56,575 nucleotides of DNA from Marmoricola sp. (GTDB taxonomy: Bacteria > Actinomycetota > Actinomycetes > Propionibacteriales > Nocardioidaceae), in assembly GCA_025965195.1 (NCBI GenBank), contig JAOPXK010000127.1, positions 1 to 56,575 of the forward strand. Direction: 5' to 3'. The notes below the pieces were generated by a model, which was not told the DNA's origin, did no database searches, and was given only the letters and a program-made list of their open reading frames with translations. This document shows positions 42,405 to 50,354 of this stretch, piece by piece. Position numbers and translations under genes: made by a program. How positions within the stretch are numbered: position 1 is the first letter of the stretch; every line of letters starts with the position of its first letter.

Positions 42405-43598
42405 TTGACGCAACAAAGCAGTGACAATTCAGCGGTCCATGGAGCGACGGCCCCAGGCTTCGAAGGCGTGCGATCCGCCTTCCTGGAATACCTGAACGTG
42501 CGTGGCGACGCCGGGGCAGCGTTTTCCGTCTACCAATCGGGTCGAGAGATCGTCCACCTGTGGGGCGGCCAGCGTGAGGCGGGCGTCCCGTGGACCGAAG
42601 ACACCTTGGTTTGCGGGTTCTCGACCGGAAAGGGAATCACGGCGCTGGTGATCCAGATGCTGTCGGATCGTGGGGAGCTGGACATCGAGGCTCCGGTCCA
42701 CACCATCTGGCCGGAGTTCGCCGCTGCGGGAAAGACGGACGTCACGGTCCGGATGCTTCTGAACCACACGTCCGGACTGCCGACATTCGAGGGCTACCAG
42801 GACGTCGTCTCCTCCGATGACCCAGCCAGCTTTCAGCGAGGCACCGCCATCGCAGCCGGCCTGGCCGCGGCCACACCACTGTGGAAGCCAGGGACGCAAT
42901 CCGGCTATCACAGCCTGACGATGGGCTTCCTCCTTGCCGAGGTCGTTCGGCGCGTCACCGGACAGACCATCGGTCAGTTCATTCGCGCCGAGATCGTGGA
43001 ACCCCTCGGTCTGGACTACTGGGTTGGCTTGCCCACCAGCGAGCACCATCGAGTGGCGCCACTCATCGCCGACCCGGAGTTCGGGTCGGATGCAACATTT
43101 GCAGTGTCAAATCCCGACACCATCGGCGGGCAAGCACTTTTCATGGGTCCTGAGCGACGACTTGACGCTGTTTTCGGACGCACGTTCAATGACCCTGCGT
43201 TCAGAGTCGCGGAAGTCTCCGCCGCCGGCCCCCACACTGATGCCCGTTCGTTGGCTCGGGTCTACGGTGCGCTCGCACAGGACGGCGAGCTCGAAGGCGT
43301 AAGGCTGGTGTCGCCGGAGTCCACGGAGCTGTTCAGAACCGAAACGTTCGAGGGTACAGATGTCATCTCGAAGATTCACAGTCGCCTGGGCCTCGGATAC
43401 GCATTGAACTCTCCTCAGCGCTACCCGATGGGTCCACACCGGGAGTCGTTCGGACATCCCGGCTTCGGCGGAGCAATGGCGTTCGCAGATCCGGTGAGCG
43501 AGCTGGGATTCGGCTACGTCACGAACGAGATGGTCGTCGGCATGGGTACCGACTACCGAGTACTGGCACTCATCGACGCCGTCTACTCATGCATCTAG
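42405..43598 (+). CDS. Serine hydrolase, class C beta-lactamase/esterase family
   Basis: A 397-residue penicillin-binding-protein-fold hydrolase (EstB/6-aminohexanoate-dimer hydrolase type). The nucleophile motif SxxK is STGK in VCGFSTGKGITAL. The second motif reads YHS in SGYHSLTMG rather than the common YSN, and the third is replaced by HPGFGGAMAF, as in esterase-like members. No signal peptide is seen. The start is TTG 42405, supported by AGAGGAGAG 7 bases upstream. Second gene of the PuuE-like operon; followed by a strong terminator. It could hydrolyse an ester or linear amide in the pathway. Confidence 0.9.
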   Translation: MTQQSSDNSAVHGATAPGFEGVRSAFLEYLNVRGDAGAAFSVYQSGREIVHLWGGQREAGVPWTEDTLVCGFSTGKGITALVIQMLSDRGELDIEAPVHTIWPEFAAAGKTDVTVRMLLNHTSGLPTFEGYQDVVSSDDPASFQRGTAIAAGLAAATPLWKPGTQSGYHSLTMGFLLAEVVRRVTGQTIGQFIRAEIVEPLGLDYWVGLPTSEHHRVAPLIADPEFGSDATFAVSNPDTIGGQALFMGPERRLDAVFGRTFNDPAFRVAEVSAAGPHTDARSLARVYGALAQDGELEGVRLVSPESTELFRTETFEGTDVISKIHSRLGLGYALNSPQRYPMGPHRESFGHPGFGGAMAFADPVSELGFGYVTNEMVVGMGTDYRVLALIDAVYSCI

Positions 43599-43662
43599 TC
43601 TCCTGGACTTGCAGCCTCCCAGACTAGAACCGTACGAACGGTTGGCAACCCCGACCCGAACC

Positions 43663-43698
43663 ACCGATCCCCGAGCCACAGCTGGCTCGGGGATCGGT
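43663..43698. terminator. Strong bidirectional terminator
   Basis: ACCGATCCCCGAGCCA and TGGCTCGGGGATCGGT form a perfect 16-bp stem with a 4-base loop (CAGC) between the convergent serine hydrolase and aldo/keto reductase genes. It closes the catabolic cluster on this side. Confidence 0.9.
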
Positions 43699-43744
43699 CG
43701 TTGGACCGTACGAAGTCGGTACCTTGGCTCATCTCAGCCGGGCG

Positions 43745-44614
43745 TCAGCCGCTCAGGTCGCAGAGCGTCTTCACCTCGACGTCGCTGAGCTTGATGCCGG
43801 CAGCGGCGGTGTTGGACTCGAGATGGGCGACCTTCGAGGTGCCCGGGATCGGCAGCATGACCGGCGACAGGTGCAGCAGCCACGCCAGCGCGACCTGAGT
43901 CACCGTGGCGTCATGCGCCTTGGCGATGTCGGCGAGCGGACCCGAGTCGCCGGTGTGGTCGGCCACCGGGCGCCACGGGATGAAGCCGAGCCCGTTGGCC
44001 TCGCAGTAGGCGAGCAGATCGTCAGCGTTGCGAGTGCCGAGGCTGAAGCGGTTCTGGACGGTCGCGATCGGGGCGATCGCCTGCGCCGCCTCCAGCTCCT
44101 CGACGGTGACCTCCGAGAGGCCGATGTGGCGGATCTTGCCCTCCTCGCGCAGCTTGAGCAGCTCACCCACCTGGTCCTCGAGGGGCACGGCTGGGTCGAT
44201 GCGGTGGAGCTGGAACAGGTCAATTGTCTCGACGTTCAGGCGGCGCAGGCTGAGCTCGGCCTGCTGGCGCAGGTAGGCAGGCACACCGACCGGGGTCCAG
44301 ATGCCCGGACCCTGACGAGTCAGGCCGACCTTGGTGGCGATGACGACATCGTCGGCGTACGGGTGCAACGCCTCGGCAAGCAGTTCCTCGGCCACGACGG
44401 GCCCGTAGGAGTCGGCGGTGTCGAAGAAGGTGATGCCGAGCTCGACCGAACGGCGCAACACTGCGATTGCCTCGTCGTGGTCCTTGGGTGGTCCCCACAC
44501 GCCGGCGCCGGTCAGCTGCATGGTGCCGTAGCCGAGGCGCACAACGGGCAGGTCGCCGCCGATCGAGAACGTTCCAGACGGGGCGGCCAGGTTGTCGGTA
44601 GTCATCGAAGTCAT
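43745..44614 (-). CDS. Aldo/keto reductase
   Basis: NADPH-dependent oxidoreductase of 289 residues with the (beta/alpha)8 fold. The catalytic Asp-Tyr-Lys-His set is visible: FFDTADSYGP (Asp, Tyr), VIATKVG (Lys) and LFQLHRID (His). NADPH-binding residues follow in PIPGTSKVAHLESN. Starts at 44614 or 44605 are possible. The natural substrate is unknown. It sits between the catabolic cluster's terminator and the tmRNA gene and is probably not part of that cluster. Confidence 0.93.
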   Translation of the reverse strand: MTSMTTDNLAAPSGTFSIGGDLPVVRLGYGTMQLTGAGVWGPPKDHDEAIAVLRRSVELGITFFDTADSYGPVVAEELLAEALHPYADDVVIATKVGLTRQGPGIWTPVGVPAYLRQQAELSLRRLNVETIDLFQLHRIDPAVPLEDQVGELLKLREEGKIRHIGLSEVTVEELEAAQAIAPIATVQNRFSLGTRNADDLLAYCEANGLGFIPWRPVADHTGDSGPLADIAKAHDATVTQVALAWLLHLSPVMLPIPGTSKVAHLESNTAAAGIKLSDVEVKTLCDLSG

Positions 44615-44712
44615 GTCAGGTCCAACCCCGACGGCGCCGTGCCGATTCCCCTCATCCGCTCTCGTCGCCATCCGACGGCGCGTCGCGGCCGAGACGATTC
44701 TGCGAAGCCTTG

Positions 44713-45080
44713 TGGTGGAGCTGGCGGGAATCGAACCCGCGTCCTAAAGCGCAGTACCAGGTCTTCTCCGGGTGCAGTCTGCTTGATGTTTTCTCAGTCC
44801 TGGAGCTCGTGCAGACCCGTCTCCAACAGACTCAGCTACGAAAAGTCCCGATCAACCCCCGTAGCAACGGTTGATCAGCAAGCCTTCTAAATGAGGCCGG
44901 AGTCCGGGACGAAGGCAGATACCCGGTCCGACCCTTCGGTCACTGCTCAGGCAGCGAGAGCGAAGTCAGTGCGATTAGAGTTGGCACTTGTGTTTTCCAA
45001 CGGACGTTTACGAGATGACGTTGGCTTCTCGACCCGCTTCTCCTGGGACAAAACGTCCTCAGTCGAAACCAATCAGCCCC
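44713..45080 (-). ncRNA. ssrA: Transfer-messenger RNA (tmRNA)
   Basis: The 5' end is GGGGCTGATTGGTTTCGAC (45080 downward) and the 3' end is a tRNA-like TPsiC arm and acceptor stem ending GCTCCACCA at 44713, giving 368 bases. The tag frame from GAA 44997 to the TGA at 44949-44947 reads ENTSANSNRTDFALAA, with the usual protease signal ALAA. SmpB is encoded about 1 kb upstream. The RNA starts only 20 bp after the amidohydrolase gene, so its promoter lies within that coding sequence. Confidence 0.96.
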
Positions 45081-45100
45081 TCTTGAGTTGTGTTCCCATC

Positions 45101-46024
45101 CTACGGCCCAACGACGACATCTTCGAACGCATTCCCGGCGGACCACTCTCCGAACAGCGCCTCGCCGTTCTCCCAGCAGACCGCTCGTAACCAGTCGTCA
45201 CCGAGGCCGAGACGCTCCAGGCCCTCAAGCTGATGGGCGTAGGGATAGGGAATTGTCGGGAAGTCCGAGCCGAGGAGCACCTTCGGTCCGAGGTCGACCA
45301 TCCGCGGCAACAGGTCCCGCGGGTAGGCGCCGCCGAGATCGAAGAAGTCCGTGAACACCATCGTGGTGTCGAGGTAGGTGCGTTCATGGGTCTCGGCGAG
45401 CTCGTGGAACTCGCGGAACTCCGGCGCCCCCATATGAGCGACGATCGCAGTCAGCCGCGGATGTTGCCTGAGCACCCGCGCGAGGGCGGCCGGGCCGGTG
45501 TACTCGTTGCCGACCGGCCCCGATCCGGCGTGGATCACGATCGGGGTGCCGGCGTCCTCGAGCAGCCCCCACACGTCATCGAGCAACGGGTCGTCGAGGT
45601 GAAACTCCCCCACCTGGACATGGATCTTGAACACCTCGATGCCCGCTTCGACCAGCTCGGCGACGTACGCCGGCGCTTCGGGCTCGGGATAGAACGTCGC
45701 GGACCAGAGGCATTCGGGGACCTCGCCGGCGAAGTCCCGCGCCCAGTCGTTGAGGTAGCCGGCGATGCCGGGCTTGTGCGCGTAGGGCAGCGCCGAGAAA
45801 CGTCGTACGCCGAGAGCGCGGAGCTGCTCGACCCGCTCCTGGTGCGTGCCGCGATACCGGATCGGCCACTCGCGGCCGATCTTCGGGCCGGCCTGGTCGA
45901 ACTGCTTGTAGACGGCGCGCTGGATGTTCTCCGGCAGGAAGTGGACGTGGACGTCGAAGAGCCCGGGCAGGCCGAGCGCCTGCCACCACGCCGGGACATC
46001 GGCGTCCGTGAGGGATTTCGTCAC
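45101..46024 (-). CDS. Amidohydrolase family (Amidohydrolase_2) protein
   Basis: A TIM-barrel hydrolase or decarboxylase of 307 residues. FDVHVHFLP (HxH) near residue 25, FKIHVQVG, VIHAGSG, AIVAHMGAPE and LGSDFPTIPYP give the metal-site series of the ACMSD/gamma-resorcylate decarboxylase superfamily. The substrate is unknown. GTG 46024 is the start and falls inside a degenerate copy of the dispersed repeat also present at 46586-46639. It interrupts the usual smpB-ssrA neighbourhood. Confidence 0.88.
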   Translation of the reverse strand: MTKSLTDADVPAWWQALGLPGLFDVHVHFLPENIQRAVYKQFDQAGPKIGREWPIRYRGTHQERVEQLRALGVRRFSALPYAHKPGIAGYLNDWARDFAGEVPECLWSATFYPEPEAPAYVAELVEAGIEVFKIHVQVGEFHLDDPLLDDVWGLLEDAGTPIVIHAGSGPVGNEYTGPAALARVLRQHPRLTAIVAHMGAPEFREFHELAETHERTYLDTTMVFTDFFDLGGAYPRDLLPRMVDLGPKVLLGSDFPTIPYPYAHQLEGLERLGLGDDWLRAVCWENGEALFGEWSAGNAFEDVVVGP

Positions 46025-46077
46025 GGTCGCTTCACAACCTGCTCGATCCGGGGTTTCCACAAAATTTGCACGCCCGA

Positions 46078-46557
46078 CTAGTCGCGGTGGCCCTTGGCGC
46101 GACGCCCAATTGCCTGCGCCTGCTCGCGGTCGGCCTGGCGCTCGGCGAGCGCATGGCGCTTGTCCCACTGCTTCTTGCCCTTGGCCAGGGCGATCTCGAC
46201 CTTGGCCCGGCCGTCCTTGAAGTAGAGCGAGAGCGGCACGATCGTGTAGCCCTTCTCGCTCACCTTGCGCTCGATCCTGTCGATCTCGATCCGGTTGAGC
46301 AGCAGCTTCCGCTTGCGCAGGGCCGCATGGTTGGTCCAGGTGCCCTGGGTGTACTCCGGGATGTGCACGGCATGCAGCCACGCCTCGCCGCCGTCGATCT
46401 CCACGAAACCGTCCACCAGTGAGGCCCGTCCCTGGCGCAGGGACTTGACCTCGGTCCCCTGCAGCATGAGGCCCGCCTCGAAGGTGTCCTCGATGGTGTA
46501 GTCGTGCCGCGCCTTGCGGTTCTGCGCAATCAGCTTGCGGCCTTGCTCCTTGGGCAT
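46078..46557 (-). CDS. smpB: SsrA-binding protein SmpB
   Basis: RNA-binding partner of tmRNA in ribosome rescue, 159 residues. All family blocks are present: [76 protein letters not shown] and the basic tail [24 protein letters not shown]. Encoded on the same strand as ssrA, with one gene between. Confidence 0.97.
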   Translation of the reverse strand: MPKEQGRKLIAQNRKARHDYTIEDTFEAGLMLQGTEVKSLRQGRASLVDGFVEIDGGEAWLHAVHIPEYTQGTWTNHAALRKRKLLLNRIEIDRIERKVSEKGYTIVPLSLYFKDGRAKVEIALAKGKKQWDKRHALAERQADREQAQAIGRRAKGHRD

Positions 46558-46585
46558 TGAGCCATCTTGTCAGGTGCCGCAAGGA

Positions 46586-46639
46586 GGTTTCGACACGGTC
46601 GCAGCACGACCTGCTCTACCCAAGGGTTTCGACACGGTC
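46586..46639. repeat. Dispersed repeat, two direct copies
   Basis: GGTTTCGACACGGTC occurs at 46586-46600 and 46625-46639, separated by GCAGCACGACCTGCTCTACC and four more bases. A degenerate version covers about 46016-46062. It fills the gap between the M23 peptidase and smpB genes. Confidence 0.75.
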
Positions 46640-46643
46640 AAGC

Positions 46644-47894
46644 TCACATGAACTTCATCGGGTCGACCGGGTTGCCGTTGAGCATCACCGTGAAGTGCAG
46701 ATGGCAGCCGGTGGACCAGCCGGTGGTCCCGGCGTACCCGACGACCTCGCCACGACTGACGTGGTCGCCCGGGTGCGCCTTGTAGCGCTCGAGGTGGTTG
46801 TAGATCACGGTCATGTTCTGGCCATTGACCTTGCCCAGGTCGAGGTAGAGCCGGTTGCCCCAGACGTCTGAGTAGTACTCCGAGATCACCGTGCCCGACT
46901 CGGCGGCGTGCTCCGGAGTGCCGCACGGAGCATGGAAGTCGGTGCCGTCGTGCAGGCCCCAGTAGTGATAGATCGGGTGGATCCGCCAACCGTAGGGCGA
47001 CGTGACCCAGCCCGGGACCGGTCGGTAGAGCAGACCGCTGGTGTTGCCGGTGTAGCCGCCCTTCTGCTTGCTCGCACGAGCCATGATGAGCCGCTTGATC
47101 CTGGCTTCCTGCTTCTTGGCTCTGGCCAGCACCAACTTGTCGTGCGCCCGGTTGCGCGCTGCGGCCTGGGCAGCACTCCGGCGGGAGGCAACCAGCGTCG
47201 CGACCGATGAGCGCTGGGTTGCGGCCGCGTGTTCGAGCAGCTGTCTCTTGACCACGGTGGCGGCGGCTGCCTTGCGCTGGGTAGCGACGGTGGCGGTCGT
47301 GCGTGCGACCTTGGCCTCCTGCACGCCGAGCAGCACCGTCAGCGCCTTCAGCCGGTCCATTGTCGCGGTCTCGCGGTTCATCAGGTTGTCGACGGTGTTC
47401 ATCTGGTTGGTGACGTCACCAGGCTCCTGGGAGTTGAGCACCACGACCAGGCTCATCAGCTGCGGGTCGCCGTACTGGTAGTTCTCCGCGGCGAGCCGGC
47501 CGATCTGCGCCCGCTGCTCCGTGACGTTGGCCTTCCCCTCGGCCACCTGCTGCTGGGCATCCGCCAGGTCGCTCTCGGCTTGTTGCAGCTTCGCCTGCAT
47601 CTGAGTGTCGACGAGCTGCGCCGCATTCAGCTGGCGCTGCGTGCCGGCCAGCAGGTGTTGGGCAGCCGCAAGCCTGGTCTTCGCCGCGGACAGCCGGGCT
47701 GCCGCGACCACCTGCGCGTGGCTGGAGTCGTCGAGATCGGCTTGGGCGTGCTTGATGCCCTTCTCGGCCTTGTGGTGCCTGTTGTTCAGGTTGTCGGCCG
47801 ACGCATTCGGCGCCATGATCAGCGCGCTCGCAAGGAGGCACACGACACCAGCAGCAACTGCCTGGCGACGAGCCGGTCGGGGGAAGGTGACCAC
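46644..47894 (-). CDS. M23 family peptidase with coiled coil (probable FtsEX-linked cell wall hydrolase)
   Basis: A secreted peptidoglycan endopeptidase of about 416 residues. A signal peptide (AVAAGVVCLLASALIMAP, then NASA) is followed by a long coiled-coil region (about 35-270) of Ala, Gln and Lys heptads, and a C-terminal LytM domain with metal ligands HDGTDFHAP, the HxH of CHLHFTVM and the tract YNHLERYKAHPGDHVSRGEVVGYAGTTG. The GTG start at 47894 has AGG in place; TTG 47909 is the alternative. The gene directly follows ftsX, and coiled-coil M23 proteins of this layout are typically activated by FtsEX (inference). Confidence 0.92.
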   Translation of the reverse strand: MVTFPRPARRQAVAAGVVCLLASALIMAPNASADNLNNRHHKAEKGIKHAQADLDDSSHAQVVAAARLSAAKTRLAAAQHLLAGTQRQLNAAQLVDTQMQAKLQQAESDLADAQQQVAEGKANVTEQRAQIGRLAAENYQYGDPQLMSLVVVLNSQEPGDVTNQMNTVDNLMNRETATMDRLKALTVLLGVQEAKVARTTATVATQRKAAAATVVKRQLLEHAAATQRSSVATLVASRRSAAQAAARNRAHDKLVLARAKKQEARIKRLIMARASKQKGGYTGNTSGLLYRPVPGWVTSPYGWRIHPIYHYWGLHDGTDFHAPCGTPEHAAESGTVISEYYSDVWGNRLYLDLGKVNGQNMTVIYNHLERYKAHPGDHVSRGEVVGYAGTTGWSTGCHLHFTVMLNGNPVDPMKFM

Positions 47895-47951
47895 TGTCTG
47901 CCTGCTCAAACTTGGGGGAAGGTGAACAGGTACGACGCTAACTGACCGCGG

Positions 47952-48872
47952 TCAGACTTTGAGGTATTTGCGAGTCATAACGAGTGTCGGAATTAGGGTG
48001 AGCAACACTCCGAGCACGGTGATGTCGATGATCGCCCACGCCGCATCACCCCAGTCGATCCACGCAACGATCTGCGAGGTCGGTTTCAGCCGGGTGTAGA
48101 TGACGATCCACATGAAGAGCACCAGCAGTCCCGCCGATATCGCGATGCCTATCAAGGCAGCCACGAGCGTCTCCATCAGGAACGGCAGCTGGATGTAGAG
48201 CGTGGAGGCGCCGACCAGTCGCATGATGCCGATCTCGCGACGTCGGGCGAACGCCGCCAGCCGAATGGTGTTGCCGACCTGGAGCACGGCCGCGCACAGC
48301 AGGAACGCGGCAATCGCGAGCGCGCCCCACTTCATCGCTGACATCCACTGATAGATCGGCTTGAGCACCTGGCGCAGGTCCTTGACGTTGTTGACGCCGT
48401 CCATCCCGCTGACCGCAGACTCCACCCCTCTGAACTTGTTGGGGTCCTTCAAGGTCACCCAGTAGGACTCGTTCATGTCCTTCGGGGTCACCGTCGAGTA
48501 GATGTCCTGCTCGGCCTTGTCCTTGGAGATGTAGACGCTCTTCCACGTCTCGTAGGCCTTCTCCTTGCTCTGGTGGTAGAACGACGCCACCTCGGGGTGG
48601 GTCCGCAGGACCTGCTCGATCGCGGTCTTCTGCGCCGGGGTGACCTCCCCGGAGGCGCAGTGCGGCGTCCGGGAGTCCTGGTTGCACAAGAAGACCGTGA
48701 TCTGGAGCTTGCTGCCCCAGTAGTCCTCCGCCTTGTGCGCCTGGGCGTTCAGCAACAGACCGAAACCGACCAGGGTCAGCGAGACGATGATCGTGACGAT
48801 CAAGGCAATGGACATGGACACGTTGCGCTTGAGACCGGTGCCGGTCTCGGAGAAGACGTACCTGAGCTGCAT
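47952..48872 (-). CDS. ftsX: Cell division protein FtsX
   Basis: Membrane subunit of the FtsEX complex, 306 residues. One membrane helix near the N-terminus (residues about 20-45) precedes an extracellular domain with two cysteines (FLCNQDSRTPHCASGEV) that could pair, then three helices in the C-terminal half with LAAFARRREIGIMRLVGASTLYIQLPFLMETLVAALIG. Downstream of ftsE with a 15-bp gap. The extracellular domain is the likely contact with the M23 peptidase encoded next. Confidence 0.96.
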   Translation of the reverse strand: MQLRYVFSETGTGLKRNVSMSIALIVTIIVSLTLVGFGLLLNAQAHKAEDYWGSKLQITVFLCNQDSRTPHCASGEVTPAQKTAIEQVLRTHPEVASFYHQSKEKAYETWKSVYISKDKAEQDIYSTVTPKDMNESYWVTLKDPNKFRGVESAVSGMDGVNNVKDLRQVLKPIYQWMSAMKWGALAIAAFLLCAAVLQVGNTIRLAAFARRREIGIMRLVGASTLYIQLPFLMETLVAALIGIAISAGLLVLFMWIVIYTRLKPTSQIVAWIDWGDAAWAIIDITVLGVLLTLIPTLVMTRKYLKV

Positions 48873-48887
48873 GAGTCGCAGAACCCC

Positions 48888-49577
48888 TCAGTGCTGGTAG
48901 CCGTAGACACCGCGGGACTGATCCCGTACGACGTGTCCATCGGACAGTTCGATCACGCGCTTGCGCATCTGGTCAACGATGCCCGCGTCGTGAGTGGCCA
49001 TGAGAACCGTGGTGCCGGTCCGGTTGATCCGGTCGAGCAACTTCATGATGCCGACGCTGGTGTTGGGATCGAGGTTTCCGGTCGGCTCGTCGGCGATCAG
49101 GATCATCGGCCGGTTGACGAACGCGCGCGCGATCGCCACCCGCTGCTGCTCACCACCGGAGAGCTCGTCGGGCATCCGCTGCCCCTTGCCCTCAAGGCCG
49201 ACGAGCTCGAGCGTCTCGGGGACAACCTTGTTGATCATGGACTTCGGCTTGCCGATCACCTGGAGCGCGAACGCGACGTTCTCCGCCACGGTCTTGTTGG
49301 GCAACAACCGGAAGTCCTGGAAGACCGTGCCGATCTGGCGACGCAGCGCAGGCACCTTCCAGCTGGCGAGGCGCTCGATCTCCTTGCCGGCGACGAACAC
49401 CTTGCCGACGTTGGGCCGCGCTTCACGCAGCACCAGCCGGAGGAAGGTCGACTTGCCGGAGCCGGAAGCGCCGACGAGGAAGACGAACTCGCTCTTGTCG
49501 ATGTCGACGGTCACATCGGTCAGCGCAGCCTTCGTCTGACCGGGGTACGTCGCTGAGACGTTCTCGAATCTGATCAC
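48888..49577 (-). CDS. ftsE: Cell division ATP-binding protein FtsE
   Basis: ATPase subunit of FtsEX, 229 residues, with Walker [10 protein letters not shown] (about residue 35), Q-loop [13 protein letters not shown], signature [19 protein letters not shown], Walker [14 protein letters not shown] and switch MATHDAG. GTG 49577 starts the protein at the conserved MIRFENVS. A lipoprotein gene on the other strand separates it from prfB. Confidence 0.97.
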   Translation of the reverse strand: MIRFENVSATYPGQTKAALTDVTVDIDKSEFVFLVGASGSGKSTFLRLVLREARPNVGKVFVAGKEIERLASWKVPALRRQIGTVFQDFRLLPNKTVAENVAFALQVIGKPKSMINKVVPETLELVGLEGKGQRMPDELSGGEQQRVAIARAFVNRPMILIADEPTGNLDPNTSVGIMKLLDRINRTGTTVLMATHDAGIVDQMRKRVIELSDGHVVRDQSRGVYGYQH

Positions 49578-49723
49578 GTGTTGGGGCAGCCGGTATCGGG
49601 GATGTTTTGTGTACGCGTCCCCACGGTTCGGGGGGAGCGTCCGACAGCAAGGCCGAGTCTAAGTGAGAAACAAAAGGACTCCGGGACGCGAGGTCGTTCG
49701 GTGTTTCGCATAGGTTGGCGGGC

Positions 49724-50353
49724 ATGCCGATCCGGGGGTCCAGCAGCGCCACGCCCAGCAGTCCGGCGATGGTGCTGCTGGTGCTGGTGCTGCTGGTGCT
49801 GCTCGTGGGCTGCGGCGGCAACCCGAAGGCGGCACCGACCAGTCCCCCGACGCCGATCGGCCAGCTGAACACGTCGCAGATGAACATCCCGCGGGTGAAG
49901 TTCTGCGACCTGATCCCTGCCGATGCGGTCAGCACCGCGCTCGGAACCACGACGTCGACGAACGGCTCGTGGGCGAACGGTGACGTCATCCCGCTCGGCA
50001 GCTCGCCCCAGGACGTGGTCCATGAGTTCGGGTGCCGGTTCACCGCGGGCACGTCCCAGGCAGAGGCCTGGGTGTTCGCCCGGCCCGTGCAGCCCGTGTT
50101 CGCCCAGACGGTGATCACCCAGACCGCGACGAAGAACAATTGCCAGTCGATCGCCGGACCCAACTTCGGGCAGCCCAGTCAGCGACAGACCTGCGAGCTG
50201 GCCGACGGCGTCGTACGCGTGCGCTTCGCCGGACTGTTCAACCAGACCTGGCTGACCTGCCAGCTGCAGGCTCAGGCGACCGCTGCCGAGGTGAAGCGCC
50301 GGGCCGGAGCCTGGTGCGTCCGGGTCGTCAACGCGACGAACACCGTGCGCTGA
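49724..50353 (+). CDS. Hypothetical lipoprotein (DUF3558-like)
   Basis: A 209-residue predicted lipoprotein. The signal is a very long Val/Leu run (VLLVLVLLVLLVGCGG) encoded by GTGCTG repeats, with lipobox LLVGC. The mature part begins PTSPPTPIGQ and has conserved features of DUF3558: KFCDLIPADAVSTALG, EFGCRFTAG and later CQSI, QTCELADGVVRVRF, TCQLQ and AWCVRVV. Function unknown. It points opposite to prfB and ftsE and ends 1 bp before the prfB stop. Confidence 0.82.
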   Translation: MPIRGSSSATPSSPAMVLLVLVLLVLLVGCGGNPKAAPTSPPTPIGQLNTSQMNIPRVKFCDLIPADAVSTALGTTTSTNGSWANGDVIPLGSSPQDVVHEFGCRFTAGTSQAEAWVFARPVQPVFAQTVITQTATKNNCQSIAGPNFGQPSQRQTCELADGVVRVRFAGLFNQTWLTCQLQAQATAAEVKRRAGAWCVRVVNATNTVR

Positions 50354-50354
50354 G

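Noticed and set aside
30524-44713. Genomic island integrated at the 3' end of ssrA
   Set aside because: The tmRNA 3' end faces the catabolic cluster and is a common integration site, but I found no integrase gene and no second copy of the ssrA 3' end near 30.6 kb.
44713-44790. tRNA gene suggested by a TPsiC arm and acceptor stem
   Set aside because: It is the 3' part of tmRNA: the matching 5' end and an open tag frame ending ALAA lie about 290-370 bases away.
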